From positions 21,778,519-21,842,518 of the forward strand of contig NC_079216.1 in NCBI RefSeq assembly GCF_029633865.1: DNA of 64,000 bases, given 5' to 3'. The stretch comes from Lampris incognitus. Its lineage: Eukaryota > Chordata > Actinopteri > Lampriformes > Lampridae. A program made the position numbers and the translations under genes. The notes beneath the pieces are model-generated. The model had not been told where the DNA came from. It made no database searches and worked only from the letters and a program-made list of their open reading frames with translations. Positions 22,841-34,498 of this stretch are shown here, one piece after another (the first letter of the stretch is position 1; each line of letters opens with the position of its first letter).

Positions 22841-23469
22841 TGTCCACAGCATTCAAGTATCTCCTGGCAGTGTCTGGCACCATCTTGATTCTTTCCTACT
22901 TCCCCTTTATTTCAGCAGTGTGATTTATGACCATGGCAATGAATGTCAAACATCTTTTCTTGTCCATGCAGATATTCTGGTCAGCTCCATTCCTTCTCTG
23001 CTCTGGTTCTTTTGGTACTTCCACCGTCTCATCATTTCTCCCTATTCTCTTAGCAGCTTCAGCATACAACAAGCCCATTTCTGCTCACATTCACTTTCTT
23101 TTCTTTAGTTCTTTTTAGACACTGTGCTGACCCCTATCATGATGTCCCTTTCAGTGCAGGCACTGTTTGCTCCTTCTCAACTTTACACTCCTATACTTTG
23201 CAGTTGTCCTTCCCACATCTTTTGCCTCCCCCACATACTGCAGAAACATGTCCATATTCTTAACAAAAACATCTAAGAGGAGCTCCCTCACTTGGCCTCA
23301 CCCGGTGACACACATACTAATAGTACACTCTTTCCAGGTATTCCCATTCAAAAATCAAACACACAGAATTACTGTCCTCCTTTCGCCTTTGTAGTCATTC
23401 TTCTTGCCTCACACACACCTGCAACATCCCGAAATGACTCAGCCTCCACTGACAGTGGCATGCCACTTA
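22841..23469. other. intronic sequence, pyrimidine-rich, nothing recognised
   Basis: Rich in TTC/CCT without a recognised protein or repeat. It may be an old LINE in antisense orientation, but I can name no motif. Confidence 0.3.
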
Positions 23470-23908
23470 TCACTCCCTTCATGGGCATCCGGGTGGCGTG
23501 GCGGCTTATTCCGTTGCCTACCAATGCGGGGATCGCCGGTTCGAGTCCCCGTGTTACCTCCGGTTTAGTCGGGCGTTCCTGCGGGTGGGAAGCCGGATGT
23601 GGGTATGTGTCCTGGTCGCTGCACTAGCGCCTCTTCTGGTCGGTCAGGGCGCCTGTTCAAGGGGAGGGGGAACTGGGGAGAATAGCGTGATCCTCCCATG
23701 CGCTACGTCCCCCTGGCAAAACTCCTCACTGTCAGGTGAAAAGAAGCGGCTGGTGACGGCACATGCATCGGAGGAGGCATGTGGTAGTCTGCAGCCCTCC
23801 CCAGCTCAGCAGAGGGGGTGAGGCAGTGACGGGGACAGCCCGGAAGAGTGGGGTAATTGGCCGTATACAATTGGGAGAAAATGGGGGTGGGGGGGTCACT
23901 CCCTTCAT
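23470..23908 (+). mobile_element. tRNA-derived SINE with 13-bp target duplications
   Basis: The body is 23483-23895, beginning GGGCATCCGGGTGGCGTGGC, with B box GGTTCGAGTCC at 23538-23548. The non-tRNA part includes GGAAGCCGGATGTGGGTATG, GGCGCCTGTTC and a terminal GGGTAATTGGCC...TTGGGAGAAAATGGGG. It is flanked by perfect direct repeats TCACTCCCTTCAT (23470-23482 and 23896-23908). Full length, tRNA head to G-rich tail. Confidence 0.85.
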
Positions 23909-24719
23909 CCTTGCTTTTGAGTAGGAAGCAAGTCAAACCTTAAGGGCTCTACTATCTTCCTGACGCTTTACTATACAATCAATGATAATCATCCCACTTC
24001 TAGTTATCCTGATCGATCATACATCTCCCAAGTTTTCTCCCTACAAACCTTCCGACCGCATATCGGTCCTTGGAAAAACCCTGTCTTATCTTGTCACAGC
24101 TATCATCCCAACAAGATTCGTTTCCTCTGTTTTCAATGACTGACTAGAATCACTTTAGCAATTTGATGTATTCTTCCTTTTCTTTTTATTTTCTCACCCT
24201 CTCAAGTCCTCAATTCCATTTCCAGTTTCGGTCTCCGACGTCATTTCCGTCGTCCTTCACCTTCTTCCTCCTGTTTTGTCGGGGTTTTAAGAGTGGAGCG
24301 TAGCGAAGTGAAAGCAAACTATGATGTCGGGCGATTTAAAAAATTTTTTTTTTTGACGTCTGCGATGTTGAGATGACATGAGTGTTTCATGGTGTCGCAT
24401 TTTGAATCATAATGCGATTCTCAAAACCCAATCTGTGAGGTTACAGGAGTGTTGTATTGGCAGATATCAGATTCCTATCCGATTTATTTCCACATATGAA
24501 TGTGGTCAAAACCATGTGCTTTTTTCCCCTCTTTACACTGCCATTACGCATATCCAATCTGTGCCACATATGAGCTGAAGATATGAATGACCCATTCTAA
24601 AGCTTTGGCTTTGATTGAACTATTCTGGTTTTTGCATTGGTTTTAAATGTAGGGAACAAGACTAAACCAGTTTACTCTCAGTATAACATGTGGTCAAAAT
24701 TCATGATGGTGTTTAAGCT
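23909..24719. other. intronic sequence, possible old DNA-transposon debris
   Basis: No gene recognised. The stretch 24350-24590 (ATGCGATTCTCAAAACCCAA, GATTCCTATCCGATTTATTT) looks like the interior of a non-autonomous hAT-type repeat, but I cannot see its ends. Confidence 0.3.
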
Positions 24720-25205
24720 ATTCCTTGAACATTCTTGCAGTGTGCTTTCAATGATTGTCCTGCTGGAAAACAAACCTTTGCCCCAACACAGTTCTCTTAC
24801 TGACTGAAATGGATTCTCTCTGAGGAGTTATGTGTTTATATCTGCATTCATCTTTCCTTTGATAGCAACAAGCTTTCCACTCCCTTCTGTTTGAAAGCCA
24901 CCCGGTAGCATGATGCTGGGAGTGGCTTTCCCATCATACCTTATAGTATGATGGATAGTATACGGTAAGGGTGGTGTGGGTTGTGTTTGTTTTAGCCACT
25001 CTTCCAAATCTGTGACGTGCCGAAGAGCTTGTTGGTCTCTGGACAGTTTCTTTCATCCAGCCAATGAGCTCTGCATCTTTGTGTCTCCTGGTCACTTCTC
25101 TGACCCCTGTTCTCTGGTTGCTCAGTTCTGTAGGATGGCCTTAAGTTGGTGGAGTCTGGGTTTTATCCATTTTTATCAGTTTTTTTTACAATGGGCTTTT
25201 ACATA
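24720..25205. mobile_element. degraded DNA-transposon fragment
   Basis: Resembles a widespread fish DNA-transposon interior: AGCATGATGCTGGGAGTGGC, AGAGCTTGTTGGTCTCTGGA, CAGTTTCTTTCATCCAGCC. No inverted termini or intact frame are visible, so the family is unassigned. Confidence 0.35.
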
Positions 25206-25408
25206 CATAGAGAAGGAGTGATCTTACCTGCTGTTTCAGCTATTAGACCTCACATAGTCCATTCCATTTACTGTGTGATCATGCCGCGTAACCTGCGGAT
25301 CTGAAATCAACATAGAGGGACCTTGATAACATAATTTGTGTGATCTCTGTAGAAAAGTGAATGGACCTTTCCCACTTTAAAGACCATATAAAATGAAACA
25401 GCGAAACA

Positions 25409-25690
25409 GTGGTTAGCACGGTCACCTCACAGCAAGAAGGTCCTGGGTTCGAGCCCCGAGGTAGTCCAACCTTGGTGTCGTCCCAGGTCATCCTCTGTGT
25501 GGAGTTTGCATGTTCTCCCCGTGTCTGTGTGGGTTTCCTATGGGTGCACTGATTTCCTCCCACAGTCCAAAGATATGTAGGTCAGGTGAACCGGCCATAC
25601 TAAATTGTCCCTAGTTGTGACTGTGTGTGTGTGGGCCCTGTGATGGCCTGGTGGCCTGTCCAGGGTGTCTCCCCATCTGCTGCCCAATGA
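25409..25690 (+). mobile_element. V-SINE-like element with tRNA head, 3'-truncated
   Basis: Head GTGGTTAGCACGGTCACC with B box GGTTCGAGCCC (25446-25456), then the central block TTTGCATGTTCTCCCCGTGT and CACAGTCCAAAGATATG. It is cut off at TGCCCAATGA, where a Tc1-like element begins without its left terminal repeat. Confidence 0.75.
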
Positions 25691-26994
25691 GTGTCATGAT
25701 TGGGTATAAAACGGTCATCCCTGAAAGGCTCAGTCGTTCACAAGCAAGGACGGGGCGAGGTTCACCACTTTGTGAACAACTGCGTGAGCAAATAGTCCAA
25801 CAGTTTAAGAACAACTTTTCTCAACATACAATTGCAAGGAATTTAGGGATTTCATCATCTACAGTCCATAATATCATCAAAAGATTCAGAGAATCTGGAG
25901 AAATCTCTGCACGTAAGCGGCAAGGCCAAAAACCAACATTGAATGCCCGTGACCTTCGATCCCTCAGGCGGCACTGCATTAAAAACTGACATCATTCTGT
26001 AAAGGATATTACCACGTGGGCTCAGGAGCACTTCGGAAAACCATCGTCATTTAACACAGTTTGTCGCTACATCTACAAGTGCAAGTTAAAACTCTACTAT
26101 GCAAAGCAAAAGCCATATATCAACAACACCCAGAAATGCCGCCGGCTTCTCTGGGCCCGAGCTCATCTGAGATGCACTGACGCAAAGTGGAAAAGTGTGC
26201 TGTGGTCTGACGAGTCCACATTTCAAATTGTTTTTGGAAATCATGGATGTCGTGTCCTCCGGGCTAAAGAGGAAAAGGACCATCCAGATTGTTATCAGCG
26301 CAAAGTTCAAAAGTCAGTATCTGTGATGGTATGGGGGGTGTTAGTGCCCATGGCATCATGGGTAACTTGCACATCTGTGAAGGCACCATTAATGCTGAAA
26401 GGTACATACAGGTTTTGGGGCAACATATGCTGCCATCCAAGCGACATCTTTTTCAGAGACGTCCCTGCTTATTTCAGCAAGACAATGCCAAGCCACATTC
26501 TGCACGTGTTACAACAGCGTGGCTTCGTAGTAAAAGTGTGGGTACTAGACTGGCCTGCCTGCAGTCCAGACCTGTCTCCCATTGAAAATGTGTGGCGCAT
26601 TATGAAGCGCAAAATACGACAACGGAGACCCCGCACTGTTGAGCAACTGAAGTTGTAAATCAAGCAAGAATGGGAAAGAATTCCACCTACAAAGCTTCAA
26701 CAATTAGTGTCCTCAGTTCCCAAACGCTTATTGAGTGTTGTTAAAAGGAAAGGTGATGTAACACAGTGGTGAACATGCCCTGTCCCAGCTTTTTTGGAAT
26801 GTGTTGCAGGCATCAAATTCAAAATGAGTGAATATTTGCAAAAAACAATGAAGTTTATCAGTTTGAACATTACATATCTTGTCTTTGTAGTGTATGCAAT
26901 TAAATATAGGTCGAAAAGGATTTGCCAATCATTGTATTCTGTTTTTATTTACGTTTTACACAACGTCCCAACTTCATTGGAATTGGGGTTTGTA
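25691..26994 (+). mobile_element. Tc1/mariner-superfamily transposon, left end missing
   Basis: Begins inside the 5' UTR (GTGTCATGATTGGGTATAAA) and ends with a right terminal repeat ACAACGTCCCAACTTCATTG...GGGGTTTGTA. The corresponding left repeat is absent: sequence joins directly to the truncated SINE. The transposase frame is broken. Confidence 0.85.
25720..26658 (+). pseudogene. broken Tc1-like transposase (DDE)
   Basis: Tc1-type transposases cut and paste DNA through a DD34E triad. The N-terminal HTH is readable (NNFSQHTIARNLGISSSTVH), ending at an in-frame TGA at 25987. The catalytic domain is split over two frames: the first Asp in LWSDESTFQ (~26203), the second Asp in [13 protein letters not shown] (~26470) and Glu in SPIENVWR (~26580). 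A frame change near 26330-26350 interrupts it. All three acidic residues survive, but no continuous protein can be made. Confidence 0.85.
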
Positions 26995-27482
26995 GGTTGT
27001 ACTCCAGTTCACACCTGAAATGATACGAGAGTCTGATAGCCACTTTCACAAGACAAGTCCAAGTCATGCAACTTTGCTCATCCCTCAGTGCCAGATGGAC
27101 CGGTTGAAGCATGGTCTGTGAGGCACTGAACGTAGGATCTACCTACAATTTGGCCCAAGACTGAGCATCAAACGCATTGTCCTAATACTCAGTCTTCACT
27201 TTGAGTCAAAATTCAATGCCGTTTCAGTCATTCATCTTACTTTTTTAGACAGCTCGTCTGAGTCATGAGGACTTTTTGCCCCTTAGTGTAGTCTTACGAA
27301 ACACTCAAGTCATCCATTTATCACACCGCCTCCTCTGATGGACAACTGCTGGCACCCATATGTGTGTGATTTTATCCAGCAAGATACATTATGCACTTTT
27401 ATCTATTAAATTGCATGTGTGACTTGGAGCAACCCATAACCCCCAATCATATGTTGTGCTTTGTGGCCTTTATTTTTAATAT

Positions 27483-27520
<38 letters not shown>
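27483..27520. repeat. (TAC)n microsatellite
   Basis: About twelve TAC/ACT units. Confidence 0.9.
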
Positions 27521-28067
27521 GGCACTAAGAATGTACTGGCCTGTGCATCCTCAGTGGCTGGGTTATATCCTTTATTTTTAAAATGCAAACTGCAAAAGGA
27601 CAAATTTACGTATAAGGCAAACTAATGGTCAGTTTTTGGCACAGAGTACGATGTTGCATGTGGCTCATATAATGCGGCGTTATAGAGTTTAAGAATCAAT
27701 AACCAGAAAGTGCAGACACTCTCCTTCATAGTTGAAGGGTTGCTTAAAAACAGTTCATTCCAGCTGCTGATGGTGTTTGGTATTGCTTTAAGTTCCTCTG
27801 AGCAATGGTGGGTTCTAACCTCACTCATTGACATACATTGAAACTGTACTAGACATCAGAACAGTCAGTGGTTATTCATTATTTAACCTGACAATGCTCG
27901 CGTAGACATGTTACGTGTACCCCAGCAGACGGCTGAAGCCCTTGAGGCAACATCTAATGCGTTTGTTCTGCTGAGAGACTTGACGGGAGTCGTAAGTCTC
28001 AGCTGTTTCCCCAAGGCTGCAGATGGTGGACTAGTGGAATCCTATGCAGTCTGCCTGCTGCGCTCAG

Positions 28068-28120
28068 AAAGGGCGGGTGGTGGTATCTGCTAAGTTACCA
28101 CATACCACCACCCGCCCTTT
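28068..28120. repeat. perfect 19-bp inverted repeat with 15-nt loop
   Basis: The left arm AAAGGGCGGGTGGTGGTAT (28068-28086) is exactly complementary to the right arm ATACCACCACCCGCCCTTT (28102-28120). RNA from either strand would fold into a GC-rich stem. It is much shorter than a normal microRNA precursor and its function is unknown. Confidence 0.85.
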
Positions 28121-28436
28121 TCCAGTGTGGCGTGTTTGCCTGCAGATGTCTCGCACTGGCTGTGGGAGTTAATGTGCAGTATGACAGCCGGGTGTCATCT
28201 CCTAGTCTGCTGTCTTTCCCTGCTCTCCGCTGGGTTGTCGATAGGGACTGCCGACCTAGGGACTGAAAAGTTCCATCTTTAATAAATTGGGTTATGTGGC
28301 AGTGATTTACAGCTTGCTGGCCTCATTACTCTCATCCTTGTTGGTCTGTGAAACATTCCTCTCGGATCAAAACGCCCTGCATTTTTTTCTGTCTCGAGAC
28401 TTGATGCACGTGCTCGGTCTAGCCAGTTAATCACTT

Positions 28437-28437
<1 letters not shown>

Positions 28438-28472
<35 letters not shown>
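28438..28472. repeat. (AC)n microsatellite
   Basis: About seventeen AC units. Confidence 0.9.
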
Positions 28473-28476
<4 letters not shown>

Positions 28477-29399
28477 TCTGTCCTAAACGATACGGTTGGA
28501 TGTGTGGTGTCCAGTTCACTGCGGCGGTGTCGGGGGAATAACAGATATGTAGCTCATAAATAGCTCAGTCCTTCCAACTAGCCGTTATCTGCCGTTAACC
28601 GTGGGTGTGTGCGTCCTCAGAGTTTGACCAGTCTGATGGAGTATATAGATATCTCCTCATTAGAGAGGCCTCTAGAAAAGCATCTAGCATCTTTAGCATC
28701 ATTTAGCTTCATTTATTTTTTTGTAGTTTTTTTAATGTTTGATATTAATTTGGATGTCACACCACGCTCACACTCCATCTTGCGGTGGGTGTGGTTTGTG
28801 AAAGCATTTTTAAGATAGACTATCAGTAAGAAATGTGGCGACGGGAATGTTGTGAATGGGCTGTAGAAGATAACACCCCTGATGCTACTGTGGGACCTGT
28901 TAGTGAGGCTGTGGGCAACAACGTCATGAAAGTAAAGGGTGCGTGGCTTTATACATGACGGTTTTATCCCCAGAACCGTCTTTAAACGAGAAGCATTTTG
29001 AACGTTGCCGTCTATCAGAAAATGTTTTCCTCGAGAAGCATTTCTCTAACCGTGGGTTTTCCACCCAGATGGCTCATGGGACTCCATCCGATTCCCCCCC
29101 AGACTCGACTGATAAAGACGTTTCGGGGTGTGACCTACTTTCATGACATGGCAGCACTGGACTGATGTATGAATGTTTCCAGTAAAAACAGGAAGTTTGG
29201 AATGGTTCGTGGGAGGAAGCAGGAGAAGCTGTTGTTCTTTGAGAGATTATCCTTAACGGTTTTTTTTCTTCAGTTGAGTTGAGTTCAGGGTTGATTCAGG
29301 AAAGTGCTGAACTTGACCTCATTCGGTTTTGACATTCTGTTAATGCTTTAATCCCTCAGCAATTTCCCAAATGGATGCTTTGCCTACATCAGTTTAGAT

Positions 29400-30440
29400 A
29401 GGATGGAATATGCTGTTATAGTTACAATAATTGTTCCTTTTTTTAAATTACTCATCTCTCCCCTGGCCCTTCTCCCTTTACACATCCACTTTACATCCAC
29501 GGACAGTTCTGTGAAAATGATAAAATATGCAGACGACACAACCATTGTAGGCCTCATCTCCGACAATGATGAAACCCAGTATCGCACTGAAGTAGACCAA
29601 GCTGTCACTTGGTGCGCAAACAACAACCTTCTGCTTAATACAGCCAAAACCCAGGAACTCATTACTGTGACTTCTAATGCGTGCCGAATCCCAAAACATC
29701 CATACAAAGGAACGGAGACTCCCATCGACAGCACTGACTCTTAAATTCCTTGGAACATAGTACATCAGCAATCACCTGACATGGAAAATTAACACAGAAC
29801 ACATCATTACAAAAGCTCAACAACGACTTTTCTTTCTTAGGCAGCTTAGAAAATACCGGATCAAACATCAACTACTCGTTCTGATTTACTCAGCCATTAT
29901 CGAGTCCATCATAACATCTTCTATTACAGTATGGTATGGCGGCACAGATAGTCAAACACGGAAACAACTGCAGCGGATTGTCGACAAGGCATCCAAAATC
30001 ATAGGCAACCCCCTCCCCTCAGCTGACTCTCTTCATACTAACCGGACTGTAGAGTGAGCAAAGAAGATCATCTCCGACCCCTCACATCCTGCTCATCACC
30101 TCTTCCAGCTCCTTCCCTCAGGGAGGTGCTACAGGTCACTGTTCACTAAGACTAAATGCTTCACAAAGTTTTTGCCTCTAGCTAACAGGACTCTGAACTC
30201 CTCCATATAGTCCCCTCCTCACACCACTGGCATGCATACTACCATTGACCCAATTGTTATGCGTGATATGTTTATTTCTGCTATTGTGTGACTGTATTGT
30301 TCGTGATAATATTTGGATTGTCTGTTGTTGTCCTTGTATGTATTGTGCTGCAGAGTTTAACTTTTACCGAAAACAAATTCCACCGACCTTGGTCCTGTGG
30401 CTAATAAAATATCTGTCTCTATCTCATCTATCTGATTATA
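29400..30440 (+). mobile_element. non-LTR retrotransposon (LINE) 3' fragment
   Basis: The plus strand encodes a broken RT C-terminal half. The first piece has KYADDTTIVGLISDNDE and VTWCANNNLLLN. Later pieces in other frames have LRKYRI, ESIITSSITVWYG and the terminal SLREVLQVT-type region. The 3' end lies in ATCTGTCTCTATCTCATCTA near 30420-30440. The clade (L2/CR1 or Rex1 type) is not settled. Confidence 0.7.
29403..29744 (+). pseudogene. LINE RT fragment with YADD active site
   Basis: A 113-codon open stretch starting within the RT palm. The catalytic YADD is intact (about 29526), followed by the helix with EVDQAVTWC and the NTAKTQEL motif. The fingers and endonuclease are missing and the frame breaks at 29742, so this is a truncated, dead copy. 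Confidence 0.75.
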
Positions 30441-31110
30441 GCCCTCAGTGAAATGAAATACAACTAGGTTGTGAGAGGCTTTCTGGAATATTCTTTTATT
30501 CTATTCAGGTTTTGCCTCTGGTCGTGGAACCATCTAGTAGAATATGTAGTAGAATTTACCTATGGAAGTTAAATGGAGGAGTGACCGTTATGCAACACAG
30601 TGAATCCATCAAACTGATGTCACTATGCACTGTATTCTCAGATTTATAGGCAACTATCAATAGAAGAAACACTTCCATTGGAAATTAAGATGTACATGTT
30701 GTCTTGCAGTAAGTAGACAACACATGTAAAGAGAGAAATTATGTTTCTCTCCTCCATGTTTGCTGCCCTTGCTGGTTCTGATGCTTCTGAGCTGTGTCAT
30801 CAGGTGATGATGTGATTATCCTCGCCCGTTGTCACTGCTGCTGATGAGCAAGCCTCTCACGTCCTACTTGTGAAAGACTGACTGCATTGTGAGCAGTATT
30901 AGTTTGGTCCTTCGGTGCTGCATTGCCCTGCCCCTGTTTCTGTGGCGGAGGAAGCAGGTACATAGTTCACCCTCTGGCATTCCAGCTGTTAATATTGCCT
31001 GTGTGAGAGGAAACCGTTGGTTTTGGGACTAATCAGACTCACATTTAGAAGGAACGTGAGAATTCAATCTGGCCAGATCTGAAGTACAGAAACCTTCCAC
31101 CCACACACTG
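30441..31110. other. intronic sequence, nothing recognised
   Basis: Unique-looking sequence with no recognised gene or repeat. Confidence 0.35.
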
Positions 31111-31435
31111 TACTGTCTCTCTCTCTCTCTACCTCTCCCTCTCTCAAATTCAAATTCAAATAGCTTTATTGGCATGAACAGAAAATATGTTGTTGCTAAA
31201 GCAGTTTGCACAAGATTAAAACTCTCTCTCTCTGTCATTCAAATCCAAAGGGCTTTATTGGCATGAAATTTTTAAAAACAATGTTGCCGAAGCATCAAAG
31301 TGCAACTTGTCCAAATAATTGGACCGTACACAATGACACTAATAATGTACATCAACACACCGCCACACCACACTGATCAATAAAGAAACAATAAAACAAC
31401 ATTAACAATAAAGAGAAGTAAATCAAAACTAGAGT
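31111..31435. repeat. CT tracts with two copies of a CTTTATTGGCATGAA repeat
   Basis: Short (CT)n blocks flank two related segments, ATAGCTTTATTGGCATGAAC (near 31160) and GGGCTTTATTGGCATGAAA (near 31250). The duplicated motif is a common fish interspersed repeat. No coding content. Confidence 0.55.
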
Positions 31436-31470
31436 ATGAGTTGGGAGGAGACAAGTACAGCTGTCATGTA

Positions 31471-31710
<240 letters not shown>

Positions 31711-31995
31711 CTGGTTATTCAGCTTTGATCTTATGTGTACACACATCAATTTAGCATGACCACTGGTCAAATAAAGCCTTTAATTTGATGAAGTATTCTT
31801 ACCTTTAACCAGGCCCTCACTGTATCAACCCAGATGTTTCATTTGTTCAAAGTAAGGCATATGACATCATCAAACTGGTTTCTTTTCAGTCACTTTGCAT
31901 TCCCTTTGAAACTTACTTGATATATAAAAGCAGTATGTGGTGAACTATGTAGATACAGTGTCTTGATGCATGCTCAGTAATGCAGGTAAGGATCC

Positions 31996-32325
31996 CAGAA
32001 AGCTGAATCAGTTCATCTGGACACAACATTTTTTGGGAGAAATGTTTCATCCCTCATGTAAGTGACCTCTTCAGTCTCAACTGACTGCAGGTATCCCCAC
32101 CCTTATAAACAATACAGTTGCATAACAACCCAAACCAACGACCAGTTTATATGCAAATATGGGTGTGACCATTAACTAGAGTTACAATGGCCATGTGTAC
32201 TATTCACAGAGGACTGGGGAATAGTTGCAATCACACCATTGTAAAATGGTGACAGATTTACTCTTAGTGCCCCCCCCCCCGTTCAGGGATGGTCGTTCCC
32301 TTTTCACGGGGGGGGGGGGGGGTCT
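31996..32325 (-). mobile_element. Penelope-like element 3' fragment, minus strand
   Basis: Matches the 3' ends at 45263-45487 (minus), 50036-50100 (minus) and 57128-57382 (plus): shared GTGACCTCTTCAGTCTCAAC, TATCCCCACCCTTATAAAC and CAATGGCCATGTGTA. At its upstream edge the minus strand encodes VKRERPSLNGGG, the conserved C-terminus of fish Penelope GIY-YIG proteins. The C-run and G-run at 32270-32321 lie at this edge. Confidence 0.7.
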
Positions 32326-33280
32326 GGCTTTTTGAAAGGACGTGCCAGATTGGAACTCAACTGTGTCTGCACGTGTGTCCACACTTGACACTTGACCTGC
32401 CCATTTGGATAGCGGTTGGATTTAATGTTGTCATGGGGAGCCAAAAAACCCACGTGGGTGGTAAGGATGGGTCGTCCAGCAGTGGTTGGTGCAGCAGAGA
32501 AGATAGGTGGAACAAAATGCTCTGTGCTCCAGTGTCGTGCCGTGACAAACTATAGTTAGCAGTTTGGAAATGACTCCTTGGAAATGTATACCAAAAAATG
32601 AATAAAACCAGAAACTTCAAAACTGATACTTAAAGTTGCAGCACACCTACGCCGTCAGTACTAGAACTGTCGAGGCAGCACGGAAAGTTGCAATGTAAAT
32701 AAATAAACCACAGAGCAATCCGGTTGCCTCTATCTGATCCTCTCAGATCACTGCCTTTTCCATAGCAGTATGGCGAGGTGAGTGTTTAAAATGGAGACAA
32801 GGTGTCCGTCAACCTGCCTGGAAAAAGAGGTGCTCATCCCCCATGTTGACGCTTGCAGCTGGTTTGGACAGTCTCATTGGTTACAATGAGCGAAATGTTT
32901 TTCTCTTTAAATGCTTGCTTGTGACACATGCTGTTAGGACAAGGCATTATGTTCTAACATTTTTAGGCCCAATTTCCTCTTTGGGATAAATAAAGTATTC
33001 TGATTCTGATAACATCTGCTGTCCATACTGTGCTGCTGCACATGTGATGAAACTCAGGAGGTTTGGGCTTGCCATGTAAAGGAGATGCCTCTGTTTGTGT
33101 TGTGTGACCCAGTGTCACGTTACTTCTGCTTTACATGTTACCAACACACTCCAGCTCCCTTTCCTCAGGCCACTGCTAACCTCATGCCATGTTGTGAATA
33201 TCATTATATATAATTAAATATACGTTTGTGGTGGCCTCACCCGGTACTGTCCATGCAGTGTCTTTGTCCATGTCCTCGTC
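32326..33280. other. intronic sequence, short dispersed repeats only
   Basis: No gene recognised. A TTTGGGATAAATAAAGTATTC motif near 32980-33005 is the inverse of the dispersed tail at 19926. Confidence 0.35.
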
Positions 33281-33296
33281 TAAGTTTATATTTGAT

Positions 33297-33740
33297 GGCT
33301 GGGAGAGCTGGTGCTGGATTGGCTGGGAGAGCATGGTCTGCTGCATCCTGTTGGCCCAGGGACCACCACCCTGCCTGGAGCTGTGCCCGAGGAGGAAACA
33401 CTGAGGACGGTCTGACAGGACGCAGAAGTGGGGCAGGCTAAACTAACTGCTAGCCCATGCAGACCGGCAGTTCCCATAACACCGAGGGCGGTCTGGTGAT
33501 GACCTCGCCTAGCGTTGTCTGTGTTTTTGGTGTTGTTGTGTGGAGTGCAGGGAGGTGTGTCGAAGGTGTCTGGCTGGGAGAGCTGGCATTGGATCGGCTA
33601 GGGGAGCCTGGTCTGCTGCGTCCGGTGGGCCCAGGGACCACGGCCCTGACCGGAGCTGTGCCCGAGGAGGAAGCATCAAGGGTGGTCTGACAGGACGCTG
33701 AAGGCTAAGCTAACTGCTAGCCCATGCAGACCGGCAGTTC
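33297..33740. repeat. imperfect tandem duplication, GC-rich, unit ~275 bp
   Basis: Unit A (33297-33473) and unit B (33572-33740) share GGCTGGGAGAGCTGG, GCCCAGGGACCAC, GGAGCTGTGCCCGAGGAGGA, GGTCTGACAGGACGC and TGCAGACCGGCAGTTC. They are separated by ~100 bp found once. No protein family is recognised in either strand. Confidence 0.8.
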
Positions 33741-33778
33741 TGACAGTCATCCAGGCATTTACTGTCTTGGACAGTGAT

Positions 33779-33967
33779 TTATTTATTTATTTATTTTGTG
33801 GATATATTGGATGTATGCCTTTTCATAGTTTTTTTTTTGTAGTTTGGATGTGTTTTTGTCTTTGTGTTGCACTGCTGTGGGCTGGGGGAAACTATATTTT
33901 GTTTCATTTCATGTGCGCAGGTGCATGGAATGAAATGACAAATAAATCTTCCTGATCCCTGATCCTG
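33779..33967 (+). repeat. dispersed repeat ending in AATAAA-type tail
   Basis: After a short (TTTA)n run it reads GTGTTGCACTGCTGTGGGCT...ATGGAATGAAATGACAAATA. The first half recurs inverted at 58612-58760. It looks like a LINE or SINE 3' end and has no coding capacity. Confidence 0.55.
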
Positions 33968-34280
33968 ATTCTTATCTGACACTTGTTTTCCAACAGCAAA
34001 GGGACAAGTTTCATGTGGAGCTCATGTTAATTGCTTGGTCAAGTCATCTGGGCCTTGCATGAGAGGGAGAGAGTTTCAGAGAAGTGGGTGAGGTGAAACT
34101 CACATAGCTGTACTTCTAGGGTGGGGAGGTTCTTTGGCTTCTGGAATGTTGGCCAGTGTCCATCTGCCTGACCACGGCTGATGTGGCGAGCTGTTAGGAA
34201 TGATGATACTCACTTCCCCTGCAGACCAGAATGTGTTTTGTGTTTTGTAAAAGTTTGGCTCTGTGGATGATGAGTGATGT

Positions 34281-34498
34281 TTTATTTAAGTCAAGACAAT
34301 TGTATTTGTATAGCTCAATATTACAAATAACAAATTTGCCTAAGGGGGCTTTACAGCAACAGAGCGTCCTGTCCTTAGACCCTCACATCGGATAAGGAAA
34401 AACTCCCTAAAAAAACCGTTAACAGGGAGAAAAAATAGGAAGAAATCTCAGGGAGAGGAGGGATCTCTCTCCCAAGACAGACAATATGCAATGGATGT
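34281..34498. repeat. dispersed fish repeat (LINE-tail type)
   Basis: Contains ACAATTGTATTTGTATAGCT, GGGGGCTTTACAGCAAC, CCTTAGACCCTCACATCGGA and GGAAAAACTCCCTAAAAAAA. I recognise this as a high-copy interspersed sequence of percomorph-type fish genomes. Its parent element is not visible here. Confidence 0.55.

Larger units (their letters stand above)
26995..29400. other. intronic sequence, mostly unique
   Basis: No gene recognised over 2.4 kb. It contains two microsatellites and a perfect 19-bp inverted repeat at 28068-28120, listed separately. Confidence 0.4.
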
